Positions 43,201 to 55,414 of a stretch of DNA of 64,000 nucleotides are shown here, piece after piece (positions within the stretch are counted from its first letter, which is position 1; each line of letters opens with the position of its first letter). Source of the stretch: Streptomyces chrestomyceticus JCM 4735. GTDB taxonomy: Bacteria > Actinomycetota > Actinomycetes > Streptomycetales > Streptomycetaceae. The position numbers were made by a program, and so were the translations under genes. Location: NCBI RefSeq assembly GCF_003865135.1, contig NZ_BHZC01000001.1, positions 8,370,001 through 8,434,000 on the forward strand, read 5' to 3'. Under the pieces are notes generated by a model. It was given only the letters and a program-made list of their open reading frames with translations, was not told where the DNA came from and did no database searches.

Positions 43201-46200
43201 CTGTCGGGGCAGTCCTGGCTGGCGGATCATGTGGTGGCGGGCCAGGTGGTGGTGCCTGGCGCGGCGTTGGTGGAGATGGTGGTCCGTGCGGGTGATGAGG
43301 TGGGGTGCTCGCGGGTCGAGGAGTTGCTGATTGAGGCCCCACTGGTGCTGCCTGCACGGGGTGGGGTGCGGGTGCAGGTCATGGTGGAGGAGCCGGACGG
43401 GTCCGGGCGCCGCGTGGTCAGTGTCTATGCGCAGGACGAGGACGTCCCGCCGGAGGGGGAGTGGACCCGGCACGCAACCGGTGCGCTTTCCCCGGCCGAG
43501 GCGGTGGCCGAGGGCAGTGCCGACGGCTTCCGGCAGTGGCCGCCGTCCGGTGCGCAAACCCTCGACCCGGACCTGTTCTACCCGGAGCTGGCGGCTCGCG
43601 GACTGAGCTACGGACCGGCCTTCCAGGGCGTACGGGCGGCCTGGCGCCGGGGCGAGGAACTGTTCGCCGAGATCGCCCTGCCGCAGGACGTAACGGCCAA
43701 CGGGTTCGGGCTCCACCCCGCCCTGCTGGACGCGGCACTGCATGTGGCGGCCGCGAACACCGAAGGCGACGACCTGGCGCTGCCGTTCGCCTGGAACAAC
43801 GTCATGGTGCACGCCTCCGACGCCGTGGCGGCACGGGTCCGGGTGGCCCCCGCCGCCTCGGGCGAGGGGCTGACGGTCATGCTGTCCGACGGGTCCGGCC
43901 AACTGATCGCCTCCGTCGACAGGTTGGACCTGCGTACCCTGTCGCCACAGGACCTCGCAGCGGGCGGTCAGGCGGCGGACGACACCCTGTTCGAGGTGGA
44001 ATGGGTGCCCGCCACGCCCGGCACATCCCACGCGGACTCGGCCCCGGAGTCGTTGGGTCGGTGGGTTGTGCTCGGGGATTCGGCGGTCGTGCCGGAACTG
44101 TCTGGGGCTGTGGTTTTCCCGGATGTTGCGGGGTTGGTGGCGGTGGTGGAGGCGGGGGCTGAGGTTCCGCAGACGGTGGTGGCGCCGGTGTTGCCGACGG
44201 CCGGGCCCGGTGGCACTGCGGATGTGGCCCGTCGTACCGCCGTGGACGTTCTGGGTTTGGTGCAGCGGTGGTTGGCTGCCGATGCGTTGTCCGGTGCGCG
44301 GTTGTTGGTGTTGACCGAGCGTGCGGTCGATGCCGGCGCGGGGGTGCCGGTGGAGGTTGCGGCGGCTTCGGTGTGGGGTCTGGTGCGGGTGGCGCAGTCG
44401 GAGAATCCGGGGCGGCTGCTGCTGGCGGACGTGGACGAGGTGTCGGTACCCGGTGTGGATCTGGCTGGCTGGCTGCGGTCCGGGGTGGAGCTGGGTGAGC
44501 CGCAGTGGGCGGTCCGGGCCGGACAGATCCGGGTGCCCAGGCTGACCCGCGCCACAACGGAGACCAGTGCCGGGGTCCGTCCGGGTACGGTGTTGGTGAC
44601 TGGTGCTTCGGGGGTGTTGGGCGGGTTGGTGGCCCGGCATCTGGCGAGGTCGGGTCGGGCGGAGCATCTGGTGCTGCTCTCCCGTCGCGGCGGCGACGCT
44701 CCTGGGATGCCTGGTCTCGTGGTTGATCTTCAGGAGATGGGTGTCAAGGTCACGGTGGCTGCCTGTGATGCGGCCGACCGGGATCAGCTTTCCGGTGTCC
44801 TTGAGGGCGTGCCCCTGACGGGGGTGGTGCACGCGGCCGGTGTGCTGGATGACGGAGTGGTCGGCTCGCTGACTGCGGAGCGGCTGGAGTCGGTGCTGCG
44901 GCCGAAGGTGGACGCGGCCTGGAATCTGCACGAGCTGACCCGTGACCTGGGGCTGGAGCTGGACACCTTTGTGCTGTTCTCGTCCATCGCGGGGGTGATC
45001 GGTAATGCCGGTCAGGCCAACTACGCGGCGGGCAACACCTTCCTGGACGCGTTGGCCGCCCACCGGCGCCATCACGGCTTGCCCGCCGTATCGCTGGCTT
45101 GGGGCCCCTGGGAAAACGGCATGGCCGGCGAACTGGCCGAGTCCGACCTGCTGCGAATGGCCCGCCAGGGACTGCGCCCGCTCTCCGACGTCCGCGGCCT
45201 CGCCGCGCTGGACGCAGCCGCTGACCGCGCCCGACCACTGCTGGTGGCAGCAGAGGTGCACCTCGGTGCGCTGCGCCGCTCCTCAGAGGTGCCGCCGTTG
45301 CTGTCCGCGCTCGTCCCCGCGACGCGCGGGAACGCGCAGCCCGCTCGCCGGACGGCCGGACAGCCGGCCGCCGAGGACCGGAACGCGCTGGCAGCCCGCC
45401 TGGCCGGGCTGAGCCCCGCGGAGAGCCGGGAGGTGCTGCAGGACCTCGTCATCGGCCAGGCCGCCCTGGTGCTGGGCATGGCGGGGCCCGGCGCCCTCGA
45501 CGGGAACCGTCCGTTCCGGGACGTCGGCTTCGATTCGCTGACCGCCGTCGAACTGCGCAACCGGCTCAGCACGGCGACCGGCCTGCGGCTGCCGGCCACG
45601 GCGGTCTTCGACTACCCGACCCCGGTCGCCCTGGCAGAATTCGCCCTGGACGAGCTGATCGGCTCCGGCGCGGTACCGGCGGACGCGGCACCCCCGGCAG
45701 CGGCCGACGACAGACACGCGGACGACGACCCGGTGGCAATCGTCGGAATGGCGTGCCGCTTCCCCGGCGGGGCCACGAACCCCGCCGAGTTCTGGCAGAT
45801 GCTGGCCTCGGGCGGGGACGGGATCGGCCCCTTCCCGGACAACCGTGGCTGGCCCGCCGACGTGGTGGACTCCGACCCGGACGCGGTGGGCAAGAGCCTG
45901 GTCGGCGAGGGCGGTTTCCTCTACGACGCCGCCGAGTTCGACGCGGAGTTCTTCGGCACCAGCCCGCGCGAGGCGCTGGCGATGGATCCGCAGCAGCGGT
46001 TGTTGCTGGAGACTTCCTGGGAGGCGCTGGAGAACGCCGGCATCGACCCGACCGAGCTGCGGACCAGCGCGTCCGGCGTGTTCACCGGCATGTTCCACCA
46101 CGACTACCTCTCGGCCACCGCGCTGCCGGAAGAGGCCGAGGGATACGTCGGCCTCGGCGCCACCGGGTCGGTGGCCTCCGGACGGGTGGCTTACGCGCTG

Positions 46201-49200
46201 GGCCTGGAGGGCCCGGCGGTGACGGTGGATACCGCCTGCTCCTCCTCGCTGGTGGCACTCCACCTGGCCGCCCAGTCCCTGCGCTCTGGGGAGAGCACAC
46301 TCGCCCTGGTCAGTGGCGTCAACGTGATGGCCACCCCGGTCACCTTCATCGACTTCTCCCGACAGCGCGGGCTGGCCGCGGACGGCCGCTGCAAGGCGTA
46401 CGCGGAGGACGCGGACGGCACCGCCTGGAGTGAGGGCGTCGGCGTACTGGTCGTGGAACGTCTCTCCGACGCCCGGCGCAACGGCCACAAGGTACTGGCG
46501 GTGGTACGGGGCAGCGCGATCAACCAGGACGGCGCTTCCAACGGTCTCACCGCACCGAACGGCCCGTCTCAACAGCGGGTCATCCGGGCGGCGTTGGCCA
46601 ACGCGGGCATCGCGCCCGATGGGGTGGACGTGGTCGAAGGCCACGGCACCGGGACACGGTTGGGCGACCCCATCGAGGCACAGGCCCTGCTGGCCACCTA
46701 CGGCCGGAACCGTCCGGCGGACCGGCCGCTGTGGCTGGGGTCGGTGAAGTCCAACATCGGGCACGCCCAGGCGGCCGCCGGTGTCGCCGGGATCATCAAG
46801 ATGGTGCTGGCACTGGAACACGGCCAGATCCCTGGAACTCTGCATGCGGAGCGGCCGTCTTCGCAGGTGGACTGGGATGCGGGGGCGGTGCGGCTGGCCA
46901 CTGAGGCGGTGCCGTGGCCGGAGACGGGTGAGCGTCCGCGCCGGGCTGGTGTGTCTTCGTTCGGGTTCTCCGGGACCAATGCTCACGTGATCATCGAGCA
47001 GGCCCCGAGTGTGGAGGGCGCGTCTCTTCCGGGCGCGGCTCCCGAGGCTACGGGCGGGGTTGCCGGTACGGAGCTGCCCTTGCTGCCGTGGGTGGTCTCC
47101 GGTCGTTCGGAGGCGGGTTTGGCCGGGCAGGCTGGGCGGCTGGCCGCGTTCGTCGGACAGGGCGCGGGCGTGCGGCCGGTGGATGTGGGCTGGTCGTTGG
47201 TGTCGTCGCGTGCGGTGCTGGAGCATCGGGCGGTGGTGCTGGGTTCGGGCCGGGAGGAGTTGGTTGCTGGGCTGGGGGCGCTTGCTGAGGGCCGTGACCT
47301 GCCGGGTGTGGTGAGCGGTGTCGCGGGTGGCGCGGGCAAGGTGGGTTTTGTCTTCACCGGTCAGGGCGCTCAGCGGGTCGGGATGGGCCGTCAGCTTTAC
47401 GAGGCGTTCCCGGTGTTCGCGGGGGCGTTCGATGAGGTGTGTGCGGGGCTGGACGCGCACCTTGAGGGGTCGCTGGCTGCGGTGGTGCGGGGTGAGGGCG
47501 ATCCGTCGTGGCCGGGCGGGGGCCGTATCGATGAGACGGTGTGGGCGCAGCCCGCGCTGTTCGCGGTGGAGGTGGCGCTGTTCCGCCTGCTGACGTCGTG
47601 GGGCGTAGCACCGCAGGTGGTGGCGGGCCACTCGATCGGTGAGCTGGCTGCGGCGCATGTGGCGGGGGTGTGGTCGCTGGAGGATGCCTGTGCGGTGGTG
47701 GCGGCCCGTGGCCGTCTGATGCAGGAGCTGCCGCAGGGCGGGGCGATGGTGGCGGTGGAGGTCGCCGAGGAACGGGTCCGCGAAGTCATCGCGGGCCGCC
47801 CGGGGGTCGGTATCGCTGCGGTGAACGGACCGCGCGCGGTCGTGCTGTCCGGCACCGAAATCGACGTGCTCGCAGCAGCGGAGGAATTGGCGCAGGCAGG
47901 AGCGCGCACGCGTCGCCTTCAGGTCTCGCACGCCTTCCACTCACCGCTGATGGAACCGATGCTGGGCCGGTTCGCCGAGACGATCGCCCACGTCACGTAC
48001 CGGAAACCGCAGGTGACGATGGTCTCGGCCCTGACCGGTCGTCCCGTCACGGAGGAGGTCACCGACCCCTCGTACTGGGTCCGGCACGTCCGCGAAGCGG
48101 TCCGCTTCGCAGACGCCACAGAAGCGATGCGCGGGCTCGGCGTGGGCACCTTCATCGAACTCGGCCCGGACGGCGTACTGTCCGGCATGGGCCCGCAGAC
48201 CCGCACCGACAGCGAGGGTCAGGACACGACCGGCTCCGAGGCGTGGCTGCCGGTGCTGCGCCGTGGCCGCGACGAACCACGCGCCCTGCTGACCGCGCTG
48301 GCCAAGGCGTTCGTCCGCGGAATCCCCGTTGCCTGGGACGCGCTGTACACCGGCACCGGCGCCCAGCGCGTGGACCTGCCCACGTACGCCTTCCAGCGGC
48401 AGCGGTACTGGCTGAGCGCGGCCTCCGCGAGCCGCGCCGAGGACCTCGGCCTGGAACGACCGGGGCACCCCCTGTTGGGTGCGACCGTCGAGCTGCCGGC
48501 CTCCGGTGAGGTGGTGCTGACCGGACAGTTGACCCGGTCCGCGCAGCCCTGGCTGGGCCAGTTGCTGGTGGCCGGGCGGCCGGTCGTCGCCGCCTCGGCG
48601 CTGGTGGACATGGTGGTGCGCGCGGCCGACGAGGCCGGCAGCGGCCGCATCGAAGAGTTGCTTGTCGAGGCCCCGCTGGTGCTCCCGCAGCGCGGCGGCG
48701 TCCGGGTACAGGTGACCGTCGGCACGGCCGATGCCGAGGGACGCCGGGAGGTCGCCGTGTTCGCGCGGCGGCCGGAGGGGGAGTGGGTGCGGCACGCCAG
48801 CGGCACGCTCGCCCCGGCCGCAGCGGACGACGAGGCCGCCGCGGATGCGGCGTGGAGCGTGCACTGGCCGCCGCCCGGCGCCGTACCGGCCGACGTGCCC
48901 GGGCTCTACGAGGGGCTGGCGGCCACCGGCCTCGGCCACGGTCCGGCCTTCCAAGGTGTGCAGGCGGCCTGGCGCCGGGGCGAGGAGCTGTTCGCTGAGA
49001 TCGCCCTGCCGCAGGACGTGGCGGTGGACGGGTTCGGCGTGCACCCGGCCCTGCTCGACGCCGCCCTTCACCTCACCTGCCTGGAACAGGCGGAGCAGCA
49101 TCACCGGACGGATGCCGAGGGGCCGTTCCTGCCCTTCGCCTGGAGCGGAGTGCGGCTGTACGCGTCCGGCGCCACGGCGGCGCGGGTACGGGTGGTGCCG

Positions 49201-52200
49201 TCCCCGTCCGGTGAGGGCGTGGCGGTGACGCTGGCCGACCCGGTCGGCCGTCCGGTCGCCTCGGCGGACGCGGTGGTCCCGGCGCCACTGGACCCCGGCG
49301 CGCTGGAACAGGCCGACGGGGCGGGCCGGGACGGGCTCTTCCTGGTGCGGTGGTCCCCGGTGGACGAGGTGCCGGAGGCCGGTGAGCCGGGCCGCCGGTG
49401 GGCGGTCCTCGGCGACGACGGCGGACTGGAGGTGCCCGGCGCGGCAGCGTACCGGGATGTCACCGAGCTGCTCGCCGCGGTGCGGGACGGCGCTCCGGTG
49501 CCGGACACGGTGGCGTTGTGCTGCGTATCCGACAGCGACCCGGACCCCACCACGGCCCCAGCCCTCGCCACAGCCCCGACCTCCGCGACACTCCCCGCAA
49601 CGGCACGCACCGCCACCGTCCACGTCCTGGAGACCCTCCGTGCGTTGCTGACGGCAGGCGTGCTGGACGGATCACAGTTGGTCGTGGTGGTCGAGCGCGG
49701 GCTGGACGCGGATGCCGGCACGGACCTGCGGCTGGCGGGCGCCGGCGTCGCCGGACTGGTGCGGACGGCGGCTGCCGAGCATCCGGAGCGGATCGTGCTG
49801 GCTGACGTGGCGCGGCCGGCCGGTTCCGGCCCCTTGGTGGTGGCCGGAGCGGCCCTGGGCGAACCGCAGTTCGCGGTGCGCGACGGCCGGCTGCTGGTGC
49901 CGCGACTGGCCCGGGCGGCCGGGGAGGAACTTCCGGTGCCGGGCGGCCGGAACTGGCGCCTGGCGGCCTGCGGCCCCGACGCCGCCGCCCCGGTGCGGCC
50001 GGTGGACTGCGAGGTGGGGCAGCGGCCCCTGGCCGCAGGTGAGGTGCGGTTGGCGGTGCATGCGGCTGCGGTGAACCGGCAGGACGTACGGCACGTGCTG
50101 GAGGCGTCCCCCGAGCGGTCGCTCGGGCAGGAGGGCGCCGGGGTGGTGCTGGAGACCGGGCCCGGAGTCACCCGGCCGGCCGTCGGAGAACGGGTGACCG
50201 GCCTGTTCCCGGGCGCCTTCGCGGCTACCGCCATCGCCGACGCACGGCTGCTGGTGCCGGTGCCGGACGGCTGGTCGGCCGCGCAGGCCGCCGCCGCGCC
50301 GGTGGCGTTCCTGACCGCGTACCGCCTGCTGGCGCAGGCCGCACCGCGCCCCGGGGAGCGGGTGCTGATCCACCCCGCCGCCGGCCCCGAGGGCCTGGCC
50401 GCCGTCCAGTTGGCACGCCACCTGGGCGCCGAGGTGTTCGCCACGGCGCCGCCGTCCGCCTCGCCGGTGCTGCACCGGCTCGGCCTGGACGGACAGCACC
50501 TGGCGCCGTCCACGACGGCACACTTCGAGGAGGCTTTCCGTACCGCGACCGACGGACACGGGATGGACGTCGTGCTCACCTTCCTCCCAGCGTCCGCGAA
50601 CCCGGACACAGCGACGACGGCCCCAGACACAGCAACGACAGACACAGCAACGGCAGACGCAGCACTACGCCTGCTCCACCCCGGCGGCCGTTCGCTGTCC
50701 GCAGCCGCCGCCGGGACGGACCACCAGCACCCCGAAGAGCTCGAAGCCCACCTGGCAGAGCTGGCCGGACTGTTCGAGAAGGGGGTGCTACAGCCCCTGC
50801 CGGTGGCCTGCCGGGACGTACGGCAGGCCGCGCAGGTCTTCCGGACGCCCGCCCGGGAGGCGTCCACGGTGGCCAAGACGGTGCTGACGCTGCCGCCCGC
50901 ACCGGTCGACAGGCCCGGCACGGTGCTGGTGACCGGCGCCTCGGGGGCGCTCGGCGGCCTGACGGCACGGCACCTGGCCCGTACCGGCCGGGCCGAGCGG
51001 CTGCTGCTGACCTCACGGCGGGGCGCGGGCGCCCCCGGAATGCCGCGCCTGGCTGCCGAACTGGCCGCCTCCGGACACCCGGTGCAGGTCCTGGCCTGCG
51101 ATGTTGCGGACCGCCGACAGCTCTCCGCCGCGCTGGCCGGGGTGCCGGCCGCGGCGCCGCTGACCGGGGTGGTGCACACCGCGGGCGTACTGGACGACGG
51201 CGTGCTCGCCTCGCTCACCCCGGAGCGTGTCGAGCAGGTGATGCGGCCCAAGGTGGACGCCGCCTGGCACCTGCACGACCTGACCCGCCATCTCGACCTG
51301 GACACCTTCGTCCTGTTCTCCTCCGTGGCCGGTGTGCTGGGCACTCCGGGCCAGGCCAACTACGCGGCCGGCAATGCCTTCCTGGATGCGCTGGCCGCCC
51401 ACCGGCGCCACCACGGCCTGCCCGCGGTGTCGCTGGCGTGGGGACCGTGGGAGGACGGCATGGCCGGACAGCTCACCGACGCCGGACGGCAGCGGATGTC
51501 CCGCCAGGGCCTGCGGCCGCTGTCCGCGGCCGACGGTCTCGCGCTGTTCGACGCCGCTCTCGGCAGGCCGGACGCGCTGCTGGTCACGACCCGGCTGGAC
51601 CTGCCCGCGCTGCGCCGCGCCGGGAGCGCCGTACCGGCCCTGGTCACCGGCCTGGTCCGGCCCGGCCGGCGCACCGCGGGAGGACCGGGGCCGGACGCCG
51701 GCCGGAAGCTGGCCGCCGAGCTGGCGGCGCTGCCGCCCGAGCAGTTCCACCACGCCGTCCTGAACCTGGTGCGTACCCAGGCGGCGCTGGTGCTCGGACG
51801 GCCGGGACCGCAGTCCGTCGAGCCCGCCCGGTACTTCCGCCAGCTCGGCTTCGACTCGCTGACCGCGGTCGAGTTCCGTAACCGCGTCAGCGGCGTGCTC
51901 GGCCTGCGGCTGCCGGCCGCGGTCGTCTTCGACTACCCCACGCCGCAGGAGCTGGCGGAGTACCTCCGGGAGCGGATCGCCGAGCAGGAGATCGACTACG
52001 GGCCGGTGCTCGGCGAGCTGGACCGGCTCAGGTCGCTGCTCACCGGGATCGCCCGGCGGGGCGGCCGCAAGGCGGAGATCATGAGCCGTTTCGAGACCAT
52101 CATGGAGGAGTTCCGCGGCGCCGAGACGGACCAGGGCTCCTCCGACACGGACATCACCGAGGCGACGGACGACGAGATGTTCGACCTCATCGACAAGGAG

Positions 52201-52239
52201 CTGGGGATCGTGCCGGGCACCGACGGAGGAGCGGCGTGA
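40289..52239 (+). CDS. Modular type I PKS, two malonyl modules; reading frame broken by a 1-base deletion near 42190
   Basis: Start ATG 40289 behind GAGGAAGG, followed by a classic docking coiled coil (residues 1-33, [11 protein letters not shown]). The frame from 40289 runs out at 42274 inside the AT; the downstream frame continues to 52239. Restoring one base gives 3983 residues. Module 3: KS (34-457), AT (about 574-884, GHSIGE/HAFH, malonyl), DH (944-1220, intact), KR (1431-1613, LDD), ACP (1704-1790). Module 4: KS (1814-2237), malonyl AT (2352-2660), a DH (2724-3000) whose HxxxGxxxxP motif reads [10 protein letters not shown] (His to Leu, Pro to Ala), an ER (3222-3534) whose nucleotide loop reads AAGPEGLAA instead of ATGGVGMAA, an intact B-type KR (3542-3727) and ACP (3805-3894). 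Module 4 should leave a hydroxyl. The tail ends [14 protein letters not shown], a PKS docking segment whose partner is not the C-A-PCP protein that follows, so a PKS outside the window probably comes next. The stop overlaps the next start (GTGA). Confidence 0.92.
42185..42191 (+). other. Single-base deletion (frameshift) in the AT of PKS module 3
   Basis: This copy reads gggggcgtatcgat, while the paralogous AT copies read gggggtcgtatcgat (about 36539) and gggggccgtatcgat (about 47518). One C or T is missing after 42190, so [10 protein letters not shown] becomes WPGGGVSMR. Coding quality resumes at once in the other frame ([13 protein letters not shown]). Confidence 0.93.
44584..45128 (+). repeat. 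Near-identical KR copy 3
   Basis: Third copy of the 545-base KR block, in module 3 of the 40289 gene. It is slightly more diverged than copies 1 and 2 (for example CTGACCC in place of CTGACCT after the helix segment). Confidence 0.85.
50601..50665 (+). repeat. Short ACA-rich repeat inside the dead ER domain
   Basis: Imperfect repeats of gacacagcaacgac encode a Thr/Ala/Asp run ([20 protein letters not shown]) within the degenerate ER of module 4. The composition is unlike the neighbouring PKS code and fits drift in a domain no longer under selection. Confidence 0.75.
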
Positions 52240-55200
52240 ACGATTTTGCGCAGGATCACACGCCCGGGGCGGCGGACGGCGGGGCACCCGCCCCCGGCAC
52301 GGCGGAGACCGCCGTCTCCCCGGCCGAGGAGGCGCTGTGGCGGCTGGAGTCACTGGCGCCGGACACTTCGGTGAATAACGTCTCGGTGGCCTTCGCCGTC
52401 GCCGGGCGCGTCGACGCAGAACGGCTCCGCGCGGCGCTGGCCGCCGTGGCGGAACGTCACCAGGCGCTGCGCACCGGCTTCCGCGACGCAGGCGCCCGGC
52501 TGGTCAAACAGGTGCTGGCGGCGGGCGAGTGCCCGCTGCCGGTGGGGGAGACGGAGCTGCCCGGCGAACCCACGCCGGCCGACCTCGCACCGGTGACCGC
52601 CGCCCCCTTCCCGCTGGACGGCACCCCACCCGTACGGGCGGCGCTGTTCCGCTCCCCGGACACCGAGGTCGTCTGCGTCACCGCGCACCGGCTCGTCCTG
52701 GACGAGGTCTCCGGCCCGCTGCTGCGCGACCACCTGACCGCCGCCTACGAGGAGAACACCGGAACGGTGGGTACGGCGGAGACCGGCCCGGCCGCCGAGG
52801 CACCGAGCCTGGCCTTCTGGCGGACCGAGCTGGCCGGCGCACGCACCGGCACCCAGGAGCTGTCCTGCACCGCCCCTGACCCGGACCGGCCGACCCTGGC
52901 CGCCGCACAGCTCGACCGCATCCTCCCCGCGTCCGTCGAGGCCGACCTCCGCCGGCTCGCCGACGACCTCGGCGTCCCGCCGTCCGCGATCCTGCTGGCC
53001 GCCTACTGCGTGCTGCTGGAGACCCACGGCGCCGGGCCCGACCTGCTGGTCGGCCTCCCCGTCGACCTCCGCCCCGTACCCGCTGCCCGCGCGCTCGGCC
53101 GGCACACCGGCGAGGTGCCGCTGCGGCTGCGGACCGAGCACAAGGAGAGCGTCCGCGACCTGGTGCTCCGCAGCGCCGATCGGCTGGCCGCCGCCACCGC
53201 CCACGCCGCGGCGGCCGAGGCGGAGCTGTCTGACCTGCTGCCCCCGGATACCCCCGGTCGGCCCCCGCTGCCCTTCCGGCACACCTTCGAACACCGTACG
53301 GTCACCTGCCCGGCCACCTTCACCTTCGGCGGCCTGGCCGCCCGGACCTTCCCCGTCCCCAGCGGCACCACCCGCTTCGACCTGCACCTGACGGCAACGG
53401 CCCCGCAGGACGCGCACGGCACCACCGCGCTGCGCCTGCGCTACCGCACCGAGCTGTTCGACCCCGCGCTGGCCGAACTCCTGCTGGCCCGCTACGAGAC
53501 GGTGCTGCGCGCGTTCACCGCCGACCCGGACCGGGCCGTCGGCGACGTGTCCTGGTGGAGCGGTCGGGACCACGAAATCATCGGCGCGGCCAACGACACC
53601 GCGGGCCCCGTCGAGCCGGCCACCGTCCTGGACGCCGTCCGCCTGCAGGTCCGGCGCGCGCCCGACGCCGTGGTCGTGGTGGACGGTGAACGTACCGTCG
53701 ACTACGAGCAGTTGTGGAACGCCGCACACGCCATGGCCACCCGCCTGAAGGACACCGGAGTACGGCCGGGGGACGTGGTGGCGATCGCCCTGCCGCGCGG
53801 CGCCGAACTGGTCGCGGCAGTCCTGGGCACCTGGCTGGCGGGCGCGGCGTACGTACCGGTGGACGCGGCCCACCCGCGCGAGCGGATCCGTTACCAGCTC
53901 TCCGACTCCGCCGCCACGGTTCTGGTGGCCGACGAGCACACCGCCGCCCTGGCCGGCCCCGACGGCCCGGCGGTGCTGCACGCGCCGCCGGCGGACCACG
54001 CCCCGCAGGTGCCTGCCACCGACGCCCCGGTCGGGGACCCCGCCGCCTGCGCCTACCTGATGTACACCTCCGGATCGACCGGGCGCCCGAAGGGGACGCT
54101 GATCGGCCACGCAGCCCTGGCCAACCTGGCCGCGCACTTCGCCGCCCAACTTGCCGCGGCACCCGGCGACACCATGCTCTGGACGACAACCTTCGCCTTC
54201 GACATGTCCGGGGTGGAACTGTTCGTACCACTGGTCTCCGGCGGCCGGCTGGTGGCGGCCCCGGACCGGGCCAGGAGCGACGGCCGGGTACTGCGCGAAC
54301 TGCTGGAGCGGCACGACGTACGCTTCGTCCAGGCGACCCCGACGACCTGGCGGCTGGTCGCCGACCGGGCGGCGGACTGCCTGCGCGGCCGCAGCGTCCT
54401 GATCGGCGGGGAGCCGGTGCCGCTCCCGCTGGCCCGGCGGCTGCTGGCGGCCGGGTGCGAGCTGCACCACGCCTACGGCCCCACCGAGACGACCATCTGG
54501 TCCACCTCCCGTGTGATCGATCAGGACCCCGGCGCCCGGCTGGACGTGGGCCGTCCGATCCGCAACACCCGGGTCCACGTGAGCGACGCGCAGGGCCGCG
54601 ACCTGCCGGTGGGTGTCCGGGGGGAGCTGTGCATCTCCGGAACCGGCGTCGCGCTGGGCTACCACGGCCGTCCGGAGCTGGACGCGGAGCGCTTCGGCGT
54701 CCACCCCGAGCACGGCCGTTTCTACCGCACCGGCGATGTGGCCTGCTGGCGGGCGGACGGCCTGATCGACCTGTTCGGCCGGATCGACCGGCAGGTCAAA
54801 CTCCGCGGCAACCGCATCGAGTTGGGCGAGATCGAGGCGACGCTGACGGCCCACCCGCAGGTCGCCGCCGCCGCGGTGATCATGGTGGGTGACCCGAGCG
54901 GCGACGGTGTGCTCATCGGCTGCCTGGAGCCGTCCGGCGACGTACTGGACACCGCCGACGTCCACGAGCACGCCCGCGCCCGGCTGTCCCGCTCGATGCT
55001 CCCCGGCGACCTCGTCACCGTCGACCCGCTGCCGGTCAACGCCAACGGCAAGGTGGACCTCCGGGAACTGGAGCGGATCGTCACCGCCCGCCGCACGGCA
55101 CCGGACCCCACCGGCACCGGCGCTCCGGACGCCGCCGGCCGACCGGGAACGGCGGCCGGAGCGGACGCCCTCACGGATCAACTGGTGCAGGTGTGGCGCA

Positions 55201-55412
55201 CCGTCCTGCGGCGCGAGGACGCCGACGCGGACACCGACTTCTTCGCCGCCGGCGGGCACTCCATGCTGGCCGCCGTGGCGATGCAGGAGTTCCAGAACCT
55301 CAGCGGCCGCTCGCTGGGCCTCTCCGAGATCTTCGAACAGTCCACCCCGCGGCAGCTCGCCGCCCGCATCCGCGCGACGGACACGGCAGCCGAGGGGGCG
55401 CCGCAGTCATGA
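52236..55412 (+). CDS. NRPS protein C(dead)-A-PCP, predicted glycine-activating
   Basis: A 1058-residue protein whose GTG start overlaps the PKS stop (GTGA), so the two are translationally coupled. In the condensation domain (about 28-430) the HHxxxDG core reads HRLVLDE: Arg152 replaces the catalytic His, and the domain is probably inactive. The adenylation domain (about 455-940) is complete: [11 protein letters not shown] (about 610), FDMSGVE (Asp656), [34 protein letters not shown] and NANGKVDL with the A10 lysine. The specificity positions read D-M-V-Q-I-G-A-I-W-K, close to the published glycine code D-I-L-Q-L-G-L-I-W-K; glycine is an inference from this. The PCP (about 975-1045) has [13 protein letters not shown]. 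It is a paralogue of the 19643 protein with the opposite defect, so the pair could share one round of amino acid addition. It ends before a strong terminator. Confidence 0.92.
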   Translation: MNDFAQDHTPGAADGGAPAPGTAETAVSPAEEALWRLESLAPDTSVNNVSVAFAVAGRVDAERLRAALAAVAERHQALRTGFRDAGARLVKQVLAAGECPLPVGETELPGEPTPADLAPVTAAPFPLDGTPPVRAALFRSPDTEVVCVTAHRLVLDEVSGPLLRDHLTAAYEENTGTVGTAETGPAAEAPSLAFWRTELAGARTGTQELSCTAPDPDRPTLAAAQLDRILPASVEADLRRLADDLGVPPSAILLAAYCVLLETHGAGPDLLVGLPVDLRPVPAARALGRHTGEVPLRLRTEHKESVRDLVLRSADRLAAATAHAAAAEAELSDLLPPDTPGRPPLPFRHTFEHRTVTCPATFTFGGLAARTFPVPSGTTRFDLHLTATAPQDAHGTTALRLRYRTELFDPALAELLLARYETVLRAFTADPDRAVGDVSWWSGRDHEIIGAANDTAGPVEPATVLDAVRLQVRRAPDAVVVVDGERTVDYEQLWNAAHAMATRLKDTGVRPGDVVAIALPRGAELVAAVLGTWLAGAAYVPVDAAHPRERIRYQLSDSAATVLVADEHTAALAGPDGPAVLHAPPADHAPQVPATDAPVGDPAACAYLMYTSGSTGRPKGTLIGHAALANLAAHFAAQLAAAPGDTMLWTTTFAFDMSGVELFVPLVSGGRLVAAPDRARSDGRVLRELLERHDVRFVQATPTTWRLVADRAADCLRGRSVLIGGEPVPLPLARRLLAAGCELHHAYGPTETTIWSTSRVIDQDPGARLDVGRPIRNTRVHVSDAQGRDLPVGVRGELCISGTGVALGYHGRPELDAERFGVHPEHGRFYRTGDVACWRADGLIDLFGRIDRQVKLRGNRIELGEIEATLTAHPQVAAAAVIMVGDPSGDGVLIGCLEPSGDVLDTADVHEHARARLSRSMLPGDLVTVDPLPVNANGKVDLRELERIVTARRTAPDPTGTGAPDAAGRPGTAAGADALTDQLVQVWRTVLRREDADADTDFFAAGGHSMLAAVAMQEFQNLSGRSLGLSEIFEQSTPRQLAARIRATDTAAEGAPQS

Positions 55413-55414
55413 CA

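Noticed and set aside
1..55412. Assigning the cluster to a named compound (FK520-, bafilomycin-, zwittermicin- or alchivemycin-type)
   Set aside because: The extender genes and the glycine-like A domain suggest partial parallels, but the upstream PKS genes and tailoring genes are outside the window and no direct comparison was possible.
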